64,000 nucleotides of DNA from Buttiauxella sp965119215 (GCA_965119215.1 CBCPKK010000005.1:310001-374000); one strand, 5' to 3'. Shown: positions 1 through 8,441, numbered from the stretch's first letter. Program-made: numbers and translations. The notes: generated by a model not told the origin, from the letters alone.

Positions 1-89
1 GCGGTTGCCGGTTTGGCGTCTTCTGCGTGCGCGATCCCGGCACCCATTCCGATAACCAGCAAAGCTGAGGCTAGTTTACGTAATTGCAT
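1..89 (-). CDS. gltI: Glutamate/aspartate ABC transporter periplasmic binding protein (5' part only)
   Basis: Only the first 29 codons lie in the window; the gene runs off the left edge. The ATG at 89-87 is preceded by an AAGGAG ribosome binding site. The translation begins MQLRKLASALLVIGMGAGIA and then HAEDAK, a Sec signal peptide with an AxA-type cleavage site, matching the start of enteric GltI. The family product binds L-Glu/L-Asp in the periplasm and feeds GltJKL. Its position upstream of lnt on the same strand is the E. coli order. The leader carries a C/A-rich stretch and nitrogen-control-like sites annotated separately. Confidence 0.85.
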   Translation of the reverse strand, partial: MQLRKLASALLVIGMGAGIAHAEDAKPAT

Positions 90-130
90 GACCAACTCCT
101 TTATCTTCGTGCCATCTGGCACTGATACCC

Positions 131-160
131 GTTGTGAGTGTTGTATTGTTGTTGTGTGTT
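131..160 (-). promoter_or_regulatory. C/A-rich leader element of gltI, probable GcvB small-RNA target
   Basis: On the minus strand this stretch is almost only A and C with occasional T (ACACACAACAACAATACAAC and on). It lies about 42-71 nt before the gltI start. In Salmonella and E. coli the GcvB RNA represses gltI by pairing its G/U-rich region with just such a C/A-rich leader element, which also acts as a translation enhancer. Sequence character seen; GcvB control inferred from the family. Confidence 0.65.
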
Positions 161-292
161 ACGAAATCAGGGTAAATCTTCGCCTTTTTGTTAACATTTA
201 ACCTAGCTTAATGTAAAGATTTTGCTATCCAAATGTTTGTTTTTGCGAAGCGCGCCGCACCGTTTAAAGGCAAAAATACTCCGTTGCACTAC

Positions 293-324
293 TTTGGTGC
301 TCGTTGTGTCATTGTTTGGTGCAA
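293..324. promoter_or_regulatory. Tandem NtrC-like boxes in the gltI leader/promoter region
   Basis: TGCACTACTTTGGTGCT fits the enteric NtrC (GlnG) dyad TGCAC-N7-GTGCA with one end mismatch. A second, weaker copy ending TTTGGTGCA follows at about 307-324. gltI is known as a nitrogen-regulated transporter gene in E. coli. Binding here is inferred, not shown. Confidence 0.5.
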
Positions 325-403
325 CGCAATGCTTCGTGCTATCCGTAGGCTGCAGGCATAGCATTTTGTAGGCTTCTAATGAGCAACTAGTCGCAAATAT
401 CTT

Positions 404-419
404 TGCAAAGGTTATGCCA
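404..419 (-). promoter_or_regulatory. Sigma-54 type promoter reading toward gltI
   Basis: The minus strand reads TGGCATAACCTTTGCA: the invariant GG and GC are separated by the required 10 nt and the flanks match TGGCAC-N5-TTGCA. It sits directly after the lnt terminator and points at gltI, which would give a leader of about 300 nt. The NtrC-like boxes lie downstream of it, which is unusual, so the assignment stays tentative. Confidence 0.45.
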
Positions 420-424
420 GAAAT

Positions 425-456
425 AAAAATGGCCAGCATTTGCTGGCCATTTTTTA
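425..456 (-). terminator. Rho-independent terminator after lnt
   Basis: AAAATGGCCAGC, a short ATTT loop, GCTGGCCATTTT form a GC-rich stem with A/T tails on both sides. It lies 14 nt past the lnt stop and separates the lnt operon from gltI. Confidence 0.85.
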
Positions 457-469
457 GAGAGGTAGGGAA

Positions 470-2011
470 TTAAGATTTGCGGCGTGTACGCAGAGCCAGC
501 AGAACAGAGGCGAAACCAAATACCAACGTGGCAACCCACAGCGGCCAGTCGCCAAAGCGCGCATACGGTGTGATACCGCGCGCAGGTGTGACCTTCGCTT
601 CCAGAACCTGGCGGGTAAATTGCGGGATCATCGCGTCGACATCGCCATTGGCATTAATCACTGCGGTAATGCCGTTGTTGGTGCTGCGCAACAGCGGACG
701 ACCCAGTTCCAGCGAACGCATGCGCGCCATCTGGAAATGCTGCCATGGGCCAATTGACTTACCGAACCATGCATCGTTAGAAATAGTCAGCAGGAAGTCG
801 GTATCAGGGCGGAAGTTATCACGCACCTGTTCGCCAAGAATAATTTCGTAGCAGATAGCTGGCGTTAGCTTGATGCCGTTAGCTGCAATCTGTGGCTGTA
901 TATACGGGCCACGGCTGAATGAAGACATTGGCAAATCGAAGAACGGAGCCAGCGGGCGCAGAATGGATTCCAACGGCACAAACTCACCAAACGGGACCAG
1001 GTGATTTTTGTTGTAACGATCGGTGCTGTTGTAGCTGTACTGATTGCCTTCACCCAGCGTGATAATGGTGTTGTAGGTATCGTAGCGGTTCTGTTTATTC
1101 AGACGCGCATCGACAATTCCGGTAATCAGTGAGCTGTGCTTAGAACGCAACAGGTCATCCATCATCGTCAGGAATTGCTGCTGGTTTATCTCAAGGTCAG
1201 GAATTGCGGATTCAGGCCAGATAATCAGCTGGGATTTTCCCATCTGCGGCTGAGTTTTATCGAGATAAATCTTCAGCGTATTCAGCAACTGATTTTCATC
1301 CCATTTCAGGGATTGCGGGATATCACCCTGAACCATCGCGACATCAACGGTTCTTTCAGGCTGGGGCTGATACCACTGAATCGAACGCAGAGGCCACGGC
1401 AATACCAGCAATGCAGCGGCAATAACCACAGGGCGCCAGTTGCGTTCATGCAGGGCATACACCAGCAGGCCGCTGATAATCATCAGCAGGAACGTAACGC
1501 TTTCAACGCCCAGAATAGGGGCGATGCCTTTTAGTGGGCCATCAATCTGGCTGTAACCGAACTGTAGCCACGGGAAGCCGGTTAATACCCAGCCGCGCAG
1601 GAATTCGGTAAGTTGCCACAGCATAGGGGCGGCAATTGCCACGCGCCACCATGTGGTTTTCGGGCATAGCTTGCTGAGGAAACCGCCAAACAAGCCGGTG
1701 TACAAAGACAAGTAAGCGGCAAGCAACACCACCAAAAAGATGTTAACCGGGCCTGGCATGCCGCCAAACTGCGCGATACTGACATACACCCAGTTAATAC
1801 CTGAGCCAAATAGCCCCAGCCCCCAGAAGAAACCAATCCACGCGCTCTGAATAGCGCGACGATTAAGAGTCAGCCCCTGAAGCCCTACCAAAGAAACAAT
1901 CGCAGCAGGCCAAAAATCGTAAGGGGAGAAAGCCAGCGTTCCGCAGGCACCAAAAAGCAGCGCCAGCAGCAGACGCACGCGCTGGCGTTGAAGGAGTAGG
2001 GCTATAGACAT
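470..2011 (-). CDS. lnt: Apolipoprotein N-acyltransferase
   Basis: Lnt N-acylates the lipid-modified cysteine of apolipoproteins in the inner membrane, the last step of lipoprotein maturation. The 513-residue product begins MSIALLLQRQRVRLLLALLF, matching the E. coli protein (512 aa). The frame stays open a further 49 codons upstream, but those codons overlap corC, so the ATG at 2011 is chosen. An N-terminal half with several membrane segments is followed by a carbon-nitrogen hydrolase domain with the catalytic Glu in WPESAIPD, Lys in NKNHLVPFGE and Cys in AICYE. It starts 7 nt after the corC stop, consistent with one operon. Nothing looks damaged. Confidence 0.96.
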   Translation of the reverse strand: MSIALLLQRQRVRLLLALLFGACGTLAFSPYDFWPAAIVSLVGLQGLTLNRRAIQSAWIGFFWGLGLFGSGINWVYVSIAQFGGMPGPVNIFLVVLLAAYLSLYTGLFGGFLSKLCPKTTWWRVAIAAPMLWQLTEFLRGWVLTGFPWLQFGYSQIDGPLKGIAPILGVESVTFLLMIISGLLVYALHERNWRPVVIAAALLVLPWPLRSIQWYQPQPERTVDVAMVQGDIPQSLKWDENQLLNTLKIYLDKTQPQMGKSQLIIWPESAIPDLEINQQQFLTMMDDLLRSKHSSLITGIVDARLNKQNRYDTYNTIITLGEGNQYSYNSTDRYNKNHLVPFGEFVPLESILRPLAPFFDLPMSSFSRGPYIQPQIAANGIKLTPAICYEIILGEQVRDNFRPDTDFLLTISNDAWFGKSIGPWQHFQMARMRSLELGRPLLRSTNNGITAVINANGDVDAMIPQFTRQVLEAKVTPARGITPYARFGDWPLWVATLVFGFASVLLALRTRRKS

Positions 2012-2018
2012 CGTTAAA

Positions 2019-2897
2019 TTAATCTTCCAGTTTCGGTTGCGGCGAGTCGTCCGGAATTCTGACATGAACCTGAATAACACGGCGACTGTCTGCCATCGCA
2101 ACTTTGAATTGATAACCATCAATTTCAATCGTTTCGCCACGGGCAGGCAAGTGACCAAACGCCTGCATCACTAATCCACCAATGGTATCGACTTCATCAT
2201 CATTGAAATGGGTTGAGAAGGTATCGTTAAAATCTTCGATTGAGGCCAAAGCACGAACCGTCCAGGTATGACGGCTGAGCTGACGGAAATCGCTGTCTTC
2301 CTCGTCGTCGTACTCATCTTCAATTTCCCCAACAATCAGTTCGAGAATATCTTCGATGGTGACAAGCCCGGAGACGCCGCCAAACTCATCAATCACTATC
2401 GCCATGTGATAGCGTTGCTGACGAAACTCTTTGAGCATGCGGTCAACACGCTTACTTTCTGGCACAACAACTGCCTGACGTAACACTTTTTCCATGCTAA
2501 ATGGCTCAGTATCGCTGCGCATAAACGGCAGCAGATCTTTGGCCATTAGAATCCCTTCGATATGATCTTTGTCTTCACTGATCACCGGGAAGCGGGAGTG
2601 TGCAGATTCGATGATGACATCGAGGCACTCGTCCAGCGTCTGGTTGTGTTTGAGCGTTACCATTTGAGAACGAGGGATCATGATGTCGCGGACGCGTTGG
2701 TCGGCGATATCCATCACGCCTTCGAGCATGTCGCGGGTATCCTGATCGATAAGATCGTTTTGCTCAGAATCACGGATGAGTGTCAGCAGATCGTCACGGT
2801 TTTTAGGTTCACCGTGGAATAGCTGGTTGAGAATCAGGGAAAAGAATCCCTTCTTACTGGCAGGCGTGTCACTGTTTTGTGAGTTGTCGTCGCTCAT
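2019..2897 (-). CDS. corC: CorC/YbeX, CBS-domain protein of magnesium/cobalt efflux
   Basis: The product has 292 residues, the same length as E. coli CorC (YbeX). It has a cytosolic CBS pair (RDIMIPRSQM and the VIDEFGGVSGLVTIEDILELIVGEI segment, here described only in part) followed by a C-terminal CorC_HlyC domain with GGLVMQAFGHLPARGE. The family is tied to Mg2+/Co2+ efflux together with CorA and, more recently, to ribosome and leaderless-RNA phenotypes. It lies between ybeY and lnt in the conserved ybeZ-ybeY-corC-lnt order. Confidence 0.94.
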   Translation of the reverse strand: MSDDNSQNSDTPASKKGFFSLILNQLFHGEPKNRDDLLTLIRDSEQNDLIDQDTRDMLEGVMDIADQRVRDIMIPRSQMVTLKHNQTLDECLDVIIESAHSRFPVISEDKDHIEGILMAKDLLPFMRSDTEPFSMEKVLRQAVVVPESKRVDRMLKEFRQQRYHMAIVIDEFGGVSGLVTIEDILELIVGEIEDEYDDEEDSDFRQLSRHTWTVRALASIEDFNDTFSTHFNDDEVDTIGGLVMQAFGHLPARGETIEIDGYQFKVAMADSRRVIQVHVRIPDDSPQPKLED

Positions 2898-2997
2898 GGC
2901 GTTAGGTTTTTGGCCCCTCGGTTAATTAATCGATAGCAGGCGGCTTGATGGTGCGCTGCCTGCTAGTGTTGCTCCGCGGTATTAATCCCTACGGAGA

Positions 2998-3465
2998 CTA
3001 TTCTTTCTCGGCAATGTACGGATCAGCATACCCAAGAGCAAGCATTATCTCTGTTTCCAGGGATTCCATCTCTTCGGCTTCTTCGTCTTCAATATGATCA
3101 TAGCCAAGCAGATGAAGACTGCCGTGGATGACCATATGTGCCCAATGCGCATCCAACGGTTTTTCTTGCTCTTTCGCTTCTTGTTCCACAACCTGACGAC
3201 AAATAATCAGGTCGCCCAATAGCGGCAGTTCAATGCCTGGCGGCGCTTCGAACGGGAACGACAGCACGTTAGTGGATTTATCTTTACCACGGTAAGTGAG
3301 GTTCAGATCGTGGCTCTCAGCGTCGTCCACCAGGCGAATCGTGACTTCTGATTCTTCCTGAAATTGTGGAATGACTGCGTCGAGCCATGTCTGAAACTGT
3401 ACTTCCGTTGGCAGGCCGTTTGCGTCTTCACACGCGACCTGTAAATCCAGTATGACCTGACTCAT
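2998..3465 (-). CDS. ybeY: YbeY endoribonuclease, 16S rRNA 3'-end maturation
   Basis: The product has 155 residues, as in E. coli. The zinc-binding signature HGSLHLLGYDH (H-x3-H-x5-H) is intact. YbeY takes part in 16S rRNA 3' processing and 70S quality control. Its start overlaps the ybeZ stop by 4 nt, so the two are translationally linked. Confidence 0.96.
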   Translation of the reverse strand: MSQVILDLQVACEDANGLPTEVQFQTWLDAVIPQFQEESEVTIRLVDDAESHDLNLTYRGKDKSTNVLSFPFEAPPGIELPLLGDLIICRQVVEQEAKEQEKPLDAHWAHMVIHGSLHLLGYDHIEDEEAEEMESLETEIMLALGYADPYIAEKE

Positions 3466-4523
3466 TTGCTCTCCTGAGCGGCAGCGTTAATCGCCATCGC
3501 TTCTCGCTTGCGCTCTGCTGCGAGTTCATCTTTACGAACCTGTTCCGCGTTTTCCCACGCTTCATAGGCATTCACAATGCGTGCCACAACCGGGTGGCGT
3601 ACTACGTCTTCGCTGGTAAGGAAGTTAAAACTAATGTCGTCAACGTCTGCCAACACGTCGATGGCATGGCGCAGGCCCGATCTGGTGCTGCGTGGCAGGT
3701 CAACCTGGGTGACATCCCCGGTAATCACGGCTTTGGAATTAAAGCCAATACGCGTCAGGAACATCTTCATCTGTTCGATGGTGGTGTTCTGGCTTTCATC
3801 CAGAATGATGAATGCGTCGTTTAGTGTACGGCCACGCATGTAAGCCAGTGGCGCAACTTCGATAACGTTGCGTTCCATCAGCTTTTCAACGCGCTCAAAA
3901 CCAAGCATTTCAAACAGTGCGTCATACAACGGGCGCAAATAAGGGTCAACTTTCTGGCTTAAATCGCCTGGCAGGAAACCCAGCTTTTCACCGGCTTCAA
4001 CTGCCGGGCGGGTCAGCAGAATACGGCGAATATCCTGACGTTCCAGCGCATCAACAGCCGCAGCCACCGCGAGGTAAGTTTTACCTGTGCCCGCAGGGCC
4101 AATGCCAAAGGTGATGTCATGGTTCATTATATTGGCGATGTATTGCGCCTGATTCGGCGTGCGCGGTTTGATAACGCCGCGCTTGGTCTTGATGTTCACC
4201 GCTTTGCCGTACTCAGGAACGCTTTCGGCTGACTGTTCCAGCACGCGAATTTCTTTAATCGCGAGATGGATTTGTTCAGGCGAGATATCCTGAATTTCGC
4301 CACACATAGGTGCAGTATCAACATATAAATTGCGCAGAATATCTGCGGCAGCATTCACCAGAATTGGGCGACCCGAGAGCTTAAAGTGATAGTCACGACG
4401 GTTGATCTCGATACCCAGTCGACGTTCAAGCTGCTTGATGTTGTCATCAAATGGGCCACACAGGCTTAGCAGACGCGCATTGTCTGCGGGTTCTAGCGTA
4501 ATTTCACGTGTTTCGATATTCAA
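3462..4523 (-). CDS. ybeZ: PhoH-like ATPase YbeZ
   Basis: The 353-residue protein has the PhoH fold: Walker A GPAGTGKTYLA near residue 140 and a Walker B region AFIILDESQN. It matches E. coli YbeZ closely, with a slightly longer charged C-terminus (ERKREAMAINAAAQESK). It is the partner of YbeY and the first gene of the ybeZ-ybeY-corC-lnt unit. The precise role is not settled; RNA-linked ATPase is the family view. Confidence 0.94.
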   Translation of the reverse strand: MNIETREITLEPADNARLLSLCGPFDDNIKQLERRLGIEINRRDYHFKLSGRPILVNAAADILRNLYVDTAPMCGEIQDISPEQIHLAIKEIRVLEQSAESVPEYGKAVNIKTKRGVIKPRTPNQAQYIANIMNHDITFGIGPAGTGKTYLAVAAAVDALERQDIRRILLTRPAVEAGEKLGFLPGDLSQKVDPYLRPLYDALFEMLGFERVEKLMERNVIEVAPLAYMRGRTLNDAFIILDESQNTTIEQMKMFLTRIGFNSKAVITGDVTQVDLPRSTRSGLRHAIDVLADVDDISFNFLTSEDVVRHPVVARIVNAYEAWENAEQVRKDELAAERKREAMAINAAAQESK

Positions 4524-4708
4524 ACTTATCCTCGGGGTCGCACAGGGCCAGTTGAAGAAATTGCTGCACTATTTATTGCCGGTCATATTATTCCCGGTTA
4601 TAAAAAGTGCAGGCCATAAAAAGATTATTTACGGCGCGGGCTGATGGCGCAAGCCTGGTTTTTGATATTTGGGTGGCTGCTTCAGAAAGCAAGTGCAAAC
4701 AATGAAAA

Positions 4709-4745
4709 TGCCTGACGGCTCACTGCGTTAGCGAACCGACAGGCA
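4709..4745. repeat. REP-like palindrome between ybeZ and miaB
   Basis: TGCCTGACGG and CCGACAGGCA are imperfect inverted copies around a short centre with GCGTTAGCG. The form (TGCCTG...CAGGCA with an inner GCG) resembles the repetitive extragenic palindromes of enterics. It lies just after the miaB stop and may serve as its 3' stem. Confidence 0.5.
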
Positions 4746-4758
4746 AAGCCGTGCGGAA

Positions 4759-6186
4759 TTAAGGCTGATAAATACCTACGCCGATTTCATTCTCTTTACG
4801 GGTGCGAGCAATCACTGATTCAGGCGACTGCGCAATACGCAGCCCCATTTCATCTTCGGTGCGAACTACTTTGCCGCGCAGTGAGTTGTTGGTAGCAACC
4901 TCAGTGATTTCTACATCAACAAACTTACCGATCATTTCTGGCGAACCTTCAAAGTTTACACCGCGATTGTTTTCAGAACGCCCGGTCAACTCCATAATGT
5001 TTCTGCGAGAAGTGCCTTCCACCAGGACGCGCTGGGTAGTGCCAACCATCTTACGGCTGTACTCCATTGCCTGTTGGTTGATGCGTTCTTGCAGAATATA
5101 CAGCCGTTGCAATTTCTCTTTTTCGGGTACGTCATCAACCATATCGGCGGCAGGCGTGCCGGGACGTGCGGAGAACACGAAACTGTAGCTCACGTCAAAA
5201 TTCACATCGCCAATGACTTTCATGGTTTGCTCGAAATCCTGCTGGGTTTCGCCAGGGAAGCCGACGATAAAGTCAGAGCTAATCTGAATTTCAGGGCGTA
5301 CTGCGCGCAGTTTGCGAATAATCGATTTATATTCAAGCGTAGTATGAGTTCGACCCATTAAATTCAGGATGCGGTCGGAACCACTCTGAATCGGCAAATG
5401 CAGGAAGCTCACAAGCTCTGGCGTATCACGATAAACGTCGATGATATCGTCAGTAAATTCAATCGGATGGCTGGTGGTGAAACGAATACGGTCGATACCG
5501 TCAATCGCCGCAACCAGACGCAGCAATTCAGCAAAAGAACAGATGCCGCCGTCAAAAGAAGGGCCACGGAAAGCATTCACGTTCTGGCCGAGCAGGTTTA
5601 CTTCACGCACACCCTGGGCTGCGAGTTGTGCGACTTCAAAGAGCACATCGTCGGCTGGGCGACTCACTTCTTCACCACGGGTATAAGGCACCACGCAGTA
5701 AGTACAATATTTATTACAGCCTTCCATAATAGAAACGAAAGCTGTCGGGCCATCAGCCTTTGGCTCTGGCAAGCGGTCGAACTTTTCGATTTCCGGGAAG
5801 CTGACGTCAACAATAGGGCTGCGATTGCCACTCACTTTGTTGATCATTTCAGGCAAGCGATGCAGTGTCTGCGGCCCGAAAACAATATCAACATAATGCG
5901 CACGGCTGCGAATCAGCTTGCCTTCCTGGGAAGCAACACAGCCGCCGACACCGATAATGATATTGGGGTTTTTACGTTTTAAGAGTTTCCAACGGCCTAG
6001 CAGGTGGAATACTTTTTCCTGGGCTTTTTCGCGGATCGAGCAGGTATTAAGCAGCAATACATCCGCTTCTTTTGGGTTGTCCGTAAGGATATAGCCATGT
6101 GTGCTGTTCAGCAGATCGGCCATCTTCGATGAATCGTATTCGTTCATCTGACAGCCCCAGGTTTTTATATGGAGTTTTTTTGTCAT
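4759..6186 (-). CDS. miaB: tRNA-2-methylthio-N6-dimethylallyladenosine synthase
   Basis: MiaB is a radical-SAM methylthiotransferase that converts i6A37 to ms2i6A37 in tRNAs reading UNN codons. The 475 residues (E. coli 474) show the N-terminal UPF0004 domain with its cysteines (KTWGCQMNEYDSSKM, NTCSIREKA, GVGGCVA), the radical-SAM cluster motif CNKYCTYC, and a C-terminal TRAM domain. It diverges from ubiF across a 135-bp gap. Confidence 0.97.
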   Translation of the reverse strand: MTKKLHIKTWGCQMNEYDSSKMADLLNSTHGYILTDNPKEADVLLLNTCSIREKAQEKVFHLLGRWKLLKRKNPNIIIGVGGCVASQEGKLIRSRAHYVDIVFGPQTLHRLPEMINKVSGNRSPIVDVSFPEIEKFDRLPEPKADGPTAFVSIMEGCNKYCTYCVVPYTRGEEVSRPADDVLFEVAQLAAQGVREVNLLGQNVNAFRGPSFDGGICSFAELLRLVAAIDGIDRIRFTTSHPIEFTDDIIDVYRDTPELVSFLHLPIQSGSDRILNLMGRTHTTLEYKSIIRKLRAVRPEIQISSDFIVGFPGETQQDFEQTMKVIGDVNFDVSYSFVFSARPGTPAADMVDDVPEKEKLQRLYILQERINQQAMEYSRKMVGTTQRVLVEGTSRRNIMELTGRSENNRGVNFEGSPEMIGKFVDVEITEVATNNSLRGKVVRTEDEMGLRIAQSPESVIARTRKENEIGVGIYQP

Positions 6187-6321
6187 CGACTTGCCATTGC
6201 TCAGTTAAAGCCAGGAATTCAGGCGGCGTATTGTAATGCTTTGGCCTTGATGTGACCAGCCTACGAAACCTGGGCGAAAATCCGGTAGAATCAGGATAGA
6301 CAATTTAAGGACAAAATCATC

Positions 6322-7497
6322 ATGTTGAATCAGCCAATTGATGTAGCGGTGGTCGGCGGGGGAATGGTTGGCGCGGCTGCAGCCCTTGGGCTTGCGCAAA
6401 ATGGTTTTCAAGTCGCAGTGGTTGAGCATCAGGCTCCCGCTGCATTTGATGCCGCAAGCCAGCCTGATGTGCGTATTTCAGCCATCAGCAGTGCGTCGGT
6501 CGGTTTGCTTAAATCGCTAGGCGTTTGGGATGCTATTCGGGCTATGCGTTGCCATGCTTATCGCCAGCTTGAAACCTGGGAATGGGAAAGTGCGCACGTT
6601 AGCTTTAATGCGCAAGAACTCGGGCTACCAGAGCTTGGCTATATGGTTGAAAACCATGTGCTACAGCTCGCATTGTGGCAGGCACTGGAAGCGCATCCTA
6701 ACGTCACGCTACGGTGTCCTGCGAAAATTACCAGCATGCACGGCCAGGCAGGGCAGTGGACGCTACAGCTTGCCGATGAGCAGACATTAACGGTGCCGAT
6801 GGTGATTGGCGCCGATGGTGCGAATTCTCAGGTTCGACCTTGGGCGGGCATTGGGATTCATGCCTGGCAGTATCGGCAGTCCTGCATGTTAATCACGGTA
6901 AAGTGTGAGCAAACACCAGGTGACAGTACCTGGCAGCATTTTACACCAACAGGTCCACACGCGTTTTTACCGCTGTTTGATAACTGGGCTTCGCTGGTCT
7001 GGTACGACACTCCAGCACGTATTCGCCAGTTGCAGAATATGTCGATGCCACAACTGCAAAAGGCGATTGAAGCGAATTTTCCTGAGCGTTTAGGCAAAGT
7101 AACGCCTGTTGCCAGCGGAGCATTCCCGCTGACACGTCGCCATGCTTTGAAATACACCCAACAGGGGCTGGCACTGATTGGCGATGCGGCACATACCATT
7201 CATCCGTTAGCCGGGCAGGGCGTGAATCTTGGTTATCGTGATGTGGAAGAATTGCTTGATGTAATGATTAATGCGCGTAGCTACGGTGAAAACTGGGCGG
7301 ATGCACGCGTGTTAAAACGCTATCAGACACGCAGGCAGGCAGATAACTTCCTGATGCAAAGTGGTATGGATCTGTTCTACGCTGGTTTTAGCAATAATCT
7401 GGGGCCGCTGCGAGTGATTCGTAACTTAGGATTAATGGCGGCTGAACGCGGTGGCGTGTTGAAACGTCAGGCGTTGAAGTATGCGCTAGGATTATGA
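6322..7497 (+). CDS. ubiF: 2-octaprenyl-3-methyl-6-methoxy-1,4-benzoquinol hydroxylase
   Basis: UbiF hydroxylates C6 (E. coli numbering of the last ring hydroxylation) in aerobic ubiquinone synthesis. The 391-residue product has the FAD-binding motif VVGGGMVGAAAA at residues 10-21, a mid-chain GADGANSQVR and the second FAD motif GDAAHTIHPLAGQGVNLG. An AAGGAC site lies 9 nt before the ATG. The gene precedes the tRNA cluster as in E. coli. Confidence 0.96.
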   Translation: MLNQPIDVAVVGGGMVGAAAALGLAQNGFQVAVVEHQAPAAFDAASQPDVRISAISSASVGLLKSLGVWDAIRAMRCHAYRQLETWEWESAHVSFNAQELGLPELGYMVENHVLQLALWQALEAHPNVTLRCPAKITSMHGQAGQWTLQLADEQTLTVPMVIGADGANSQVRPWAGIGIHAWQYRQSCMLITVKCEQTPGDSTWQHFTPTGPHAFLPLFDNWASLVWYDTPARIRQLQNMSMPQLQKAIEANFPERLGKVTPVASGAFPLTRRHALKYTQQGLALIGDAAHTIHPLAGQGVNLGYRDVEELLDVMINARSYGENWADARVLKRYQTRRQADNFLMQSGMDLFYAGFSNNLGPLRVIRNLGLMAAERGGVLKRQALKYALGL

Positions 7498-7509
7498 GTC
7501 GGTAACTAT

Positions 7510-7550
7510 TGTGTAGGTCGGATTAGCGTTAGCGACATCCGACATGTTTG
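7510..7550. repeat. REP-like palindrome after ubiF
   Basis: GTAGGTCGGAT, a centre with GCGTTAGCG, and ATCCGACAT form an inverted repeat like the enteric GTAGGCCGGATAAGG...ATCCGGC elements. It stands 12 nt past the ubiF stop. Confidence 0.6.
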
Positions 7551-7566
7551 CCAGATTCAGAAAAGC

Positions 7567-7591
7567 AAAAAGCTCGCCGTAGCGAGCTTTT
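7567..7591 (-). terminator. Terminator of the tRNA operon (bidirectional form)
   Basis: AAAAAGCTCGC, loop CGTA, GCGAGCTTTT. The hairpin is 6 nt beyond the 3' end of the last tRNA gene and can also stop ubiF transcripts coming from the left. Confidence 0.85.
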
Positions 7592-7596
7592 CTTAT

Positions 7597-7671
7597 TGGC
7601 TGGGGTACGAGGATTCGAACCTCGGAATGCTGGTATCAGAAACCAGAGCCTTACCGCTTGGCGATACCCCA
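7597..7671 (-). tRNA. glnV: tRNA-Gln (anticodon CUG)
   Basis: A 75-nt gene with encoded CCA end; on the minus strand it runs TGGGGTATCGCC... to ...CCCCAGCCA. The anticodon loop reads TTTCTGATA, giving CUG. It is the last gene of the operon. E. coli carries two CUG copies here (glnV, glnX); this window has one, so the symbol is by position only. Confidence 0.95.
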
Positions 7672-7677
7672 AAAATA

Positions 7678-7754
7678 TGGTGGCTACTACGGGAATCGAA
7701 CCTGTGACCCCATCATTATGAGTGATGTGCTCTAACCAGCTGAGCTAAGTAGCC
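7678..7754 (-). tRNA. metU: tRNA-Met, elongator (anticodon CAU)
   Basis: A 77-nt gene with encoded CCA. The minus strand begins GGCTACTTAGCTCAG and has CTCATAA in the anticodon loop. It appears identical to the copy at 8114-8190. The acceptor start GGCTAC with closed 1-72 pair identifies the elongator form. Confidence 0.96.
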
Positions 7755-7784
7755 TAATTGTAAATCTTAAAACTATTTTTCGAC

Positions 7785-7859
7785 TGGCTGGGGTACCTGG
7801 ATTCGAACCAGGGAATGCCGGTATCAAAAACCGGTGCCTTACCGCTTGGCGATACCCCA
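7785..7859 (-). tRNA. glnW: tRNA-Gln (anticodon UUG)
   Basis: A 75-nt gene with encoded CCA. The loop reads TTTTTGATA, giving UUG. Its sequence is the same as that of the neighbour at 7915-7989. Confidence 0.96.
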
Positions 7860-7914
7860 ACTAAGGGTGCATTAAACAAACATGCTATGTCGAAAACTGC
7901 TATGTCAAAAAAAG

Positions 7915-7989
7915 TGGCTGGGGTACCTGGATTCGAACCAGGGAATGCCGGTATCAAAAACCGGTGCCTTACCGCTTGGCGATACCCCA
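7915..7989 (-). tRNA. glnU: tRNA-Gln (anticodon UUG)
   Basis: A 75-nt gene with encoded CCA; second of two identical UUG glutamine tRNAs, separated from the first by a 55-nt spacer. Confidence 0.96.
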
Positions 7990-8012
7990 TCCGTGCAACG
8001 TTAATAAGGAAA

Positions 8013-8097
8013 TGGTGCGGGAGGCGAGACTTGAACTCGCACACCTTGCGGCGCCAGAACCTAAATCTGGTGCGTCTACCAATTTCGCCACTCCCGC
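8013..8097 (-). tRNA. leuW: tRNA-Leu (anticodon UAG)
   Basis: An 85-nt gene with a long variable arm and encoded CCA. The minus strand starts GCGGGAGTGGCGAAATTGG and the anticodon loop holds TTTAGGT, giving UAG. Confidence 0.96.
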
Positions 8098-8113
8098 GCT
8101 AAAAAAAGAATAA

Positions 8114-8190
8114 TGGTGGCTACTACGGGAATCGAACCTGTGACCCCATCATTATGAGTGATGTGCTCTAACCAGCTGAGCTAAGTAGCC
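8114..8190 (-). tRNA. metT: tRNA-Met, elongator (anticodon CAU)
   Basis: First gene of the operon, 77 nt with encoded CCA. Sequence identical to 7678-7754. Confidence 0.96.
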
Positions 8191-8229
8191 TTCTTTTTTC
8201 TGCGTAACCTTATCGGCGTTGCGGGGCGC

Positions 8230-8258
8230 ATTATGCGTAGTTGGACTTCTAGCGTCAA
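8230..8258 (-). promoter_or_regulatory. Strong sigma-70 promoter of the tRNA operon
   Basis: The minus strand has TTGACG, a 17-nt spacer and CATAAT, followed by a GC-rich discriminator GCGCCCCGC. Near-consensus boxes with such a discriminator are typical of stable-RNA promoters under stringent control. It lies about 40 nt upstream of metT. Confidence 0.85.
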
Positions 8259-8401
8259 CAAATTTTTTCCCGAAAAGTGGCGTAAATTGTCTGTTTGACC
8301 AGCTTACGAACAGCTTGCTGGAATATTCGTCAATTATCGGTTATTTCGTGGTTTTAACTGATGAAAAAGCCCTAATAAGGGGTGGGGAATATTGCAGAAA
8401 C

Positions 8402-8423
8402 AAAAACGGGCCCGCAGGCCCGT
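8402..8423 (-). terminator. Terminator of asnB
   Basis: ACGGGCC, loop CGCA, GGCCCGT. In the minus direction the stem is followed by TTTTTG. It lies 19 nt after the asnB stop. Confidence 0.8.
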
Positions 8424-8441
8424 GTGTTTAATTTTGTTCGC

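Noticed and set aside
2012..2158. N-terminal extension of Lnt
   Set aside because: The added codons lie wholly inside corC in another frame, and the Lnt family starts at the ATG at 2011.
4530..4560. Sigma-32 type promoter before ybeZ
   Set aside because: CTTCAA and a CCCCGAGG stretch exist but lie too close to the start codon; the start of transcription would fall on the ribosome site.
7754..8102. Reading frames of about 95 codons on both strands across the tRNA genes
   Set aside because: They run through the tRNA-Gln, tRNA-Leu and tRNA-Met genes and consist of translated tRNA sequence.
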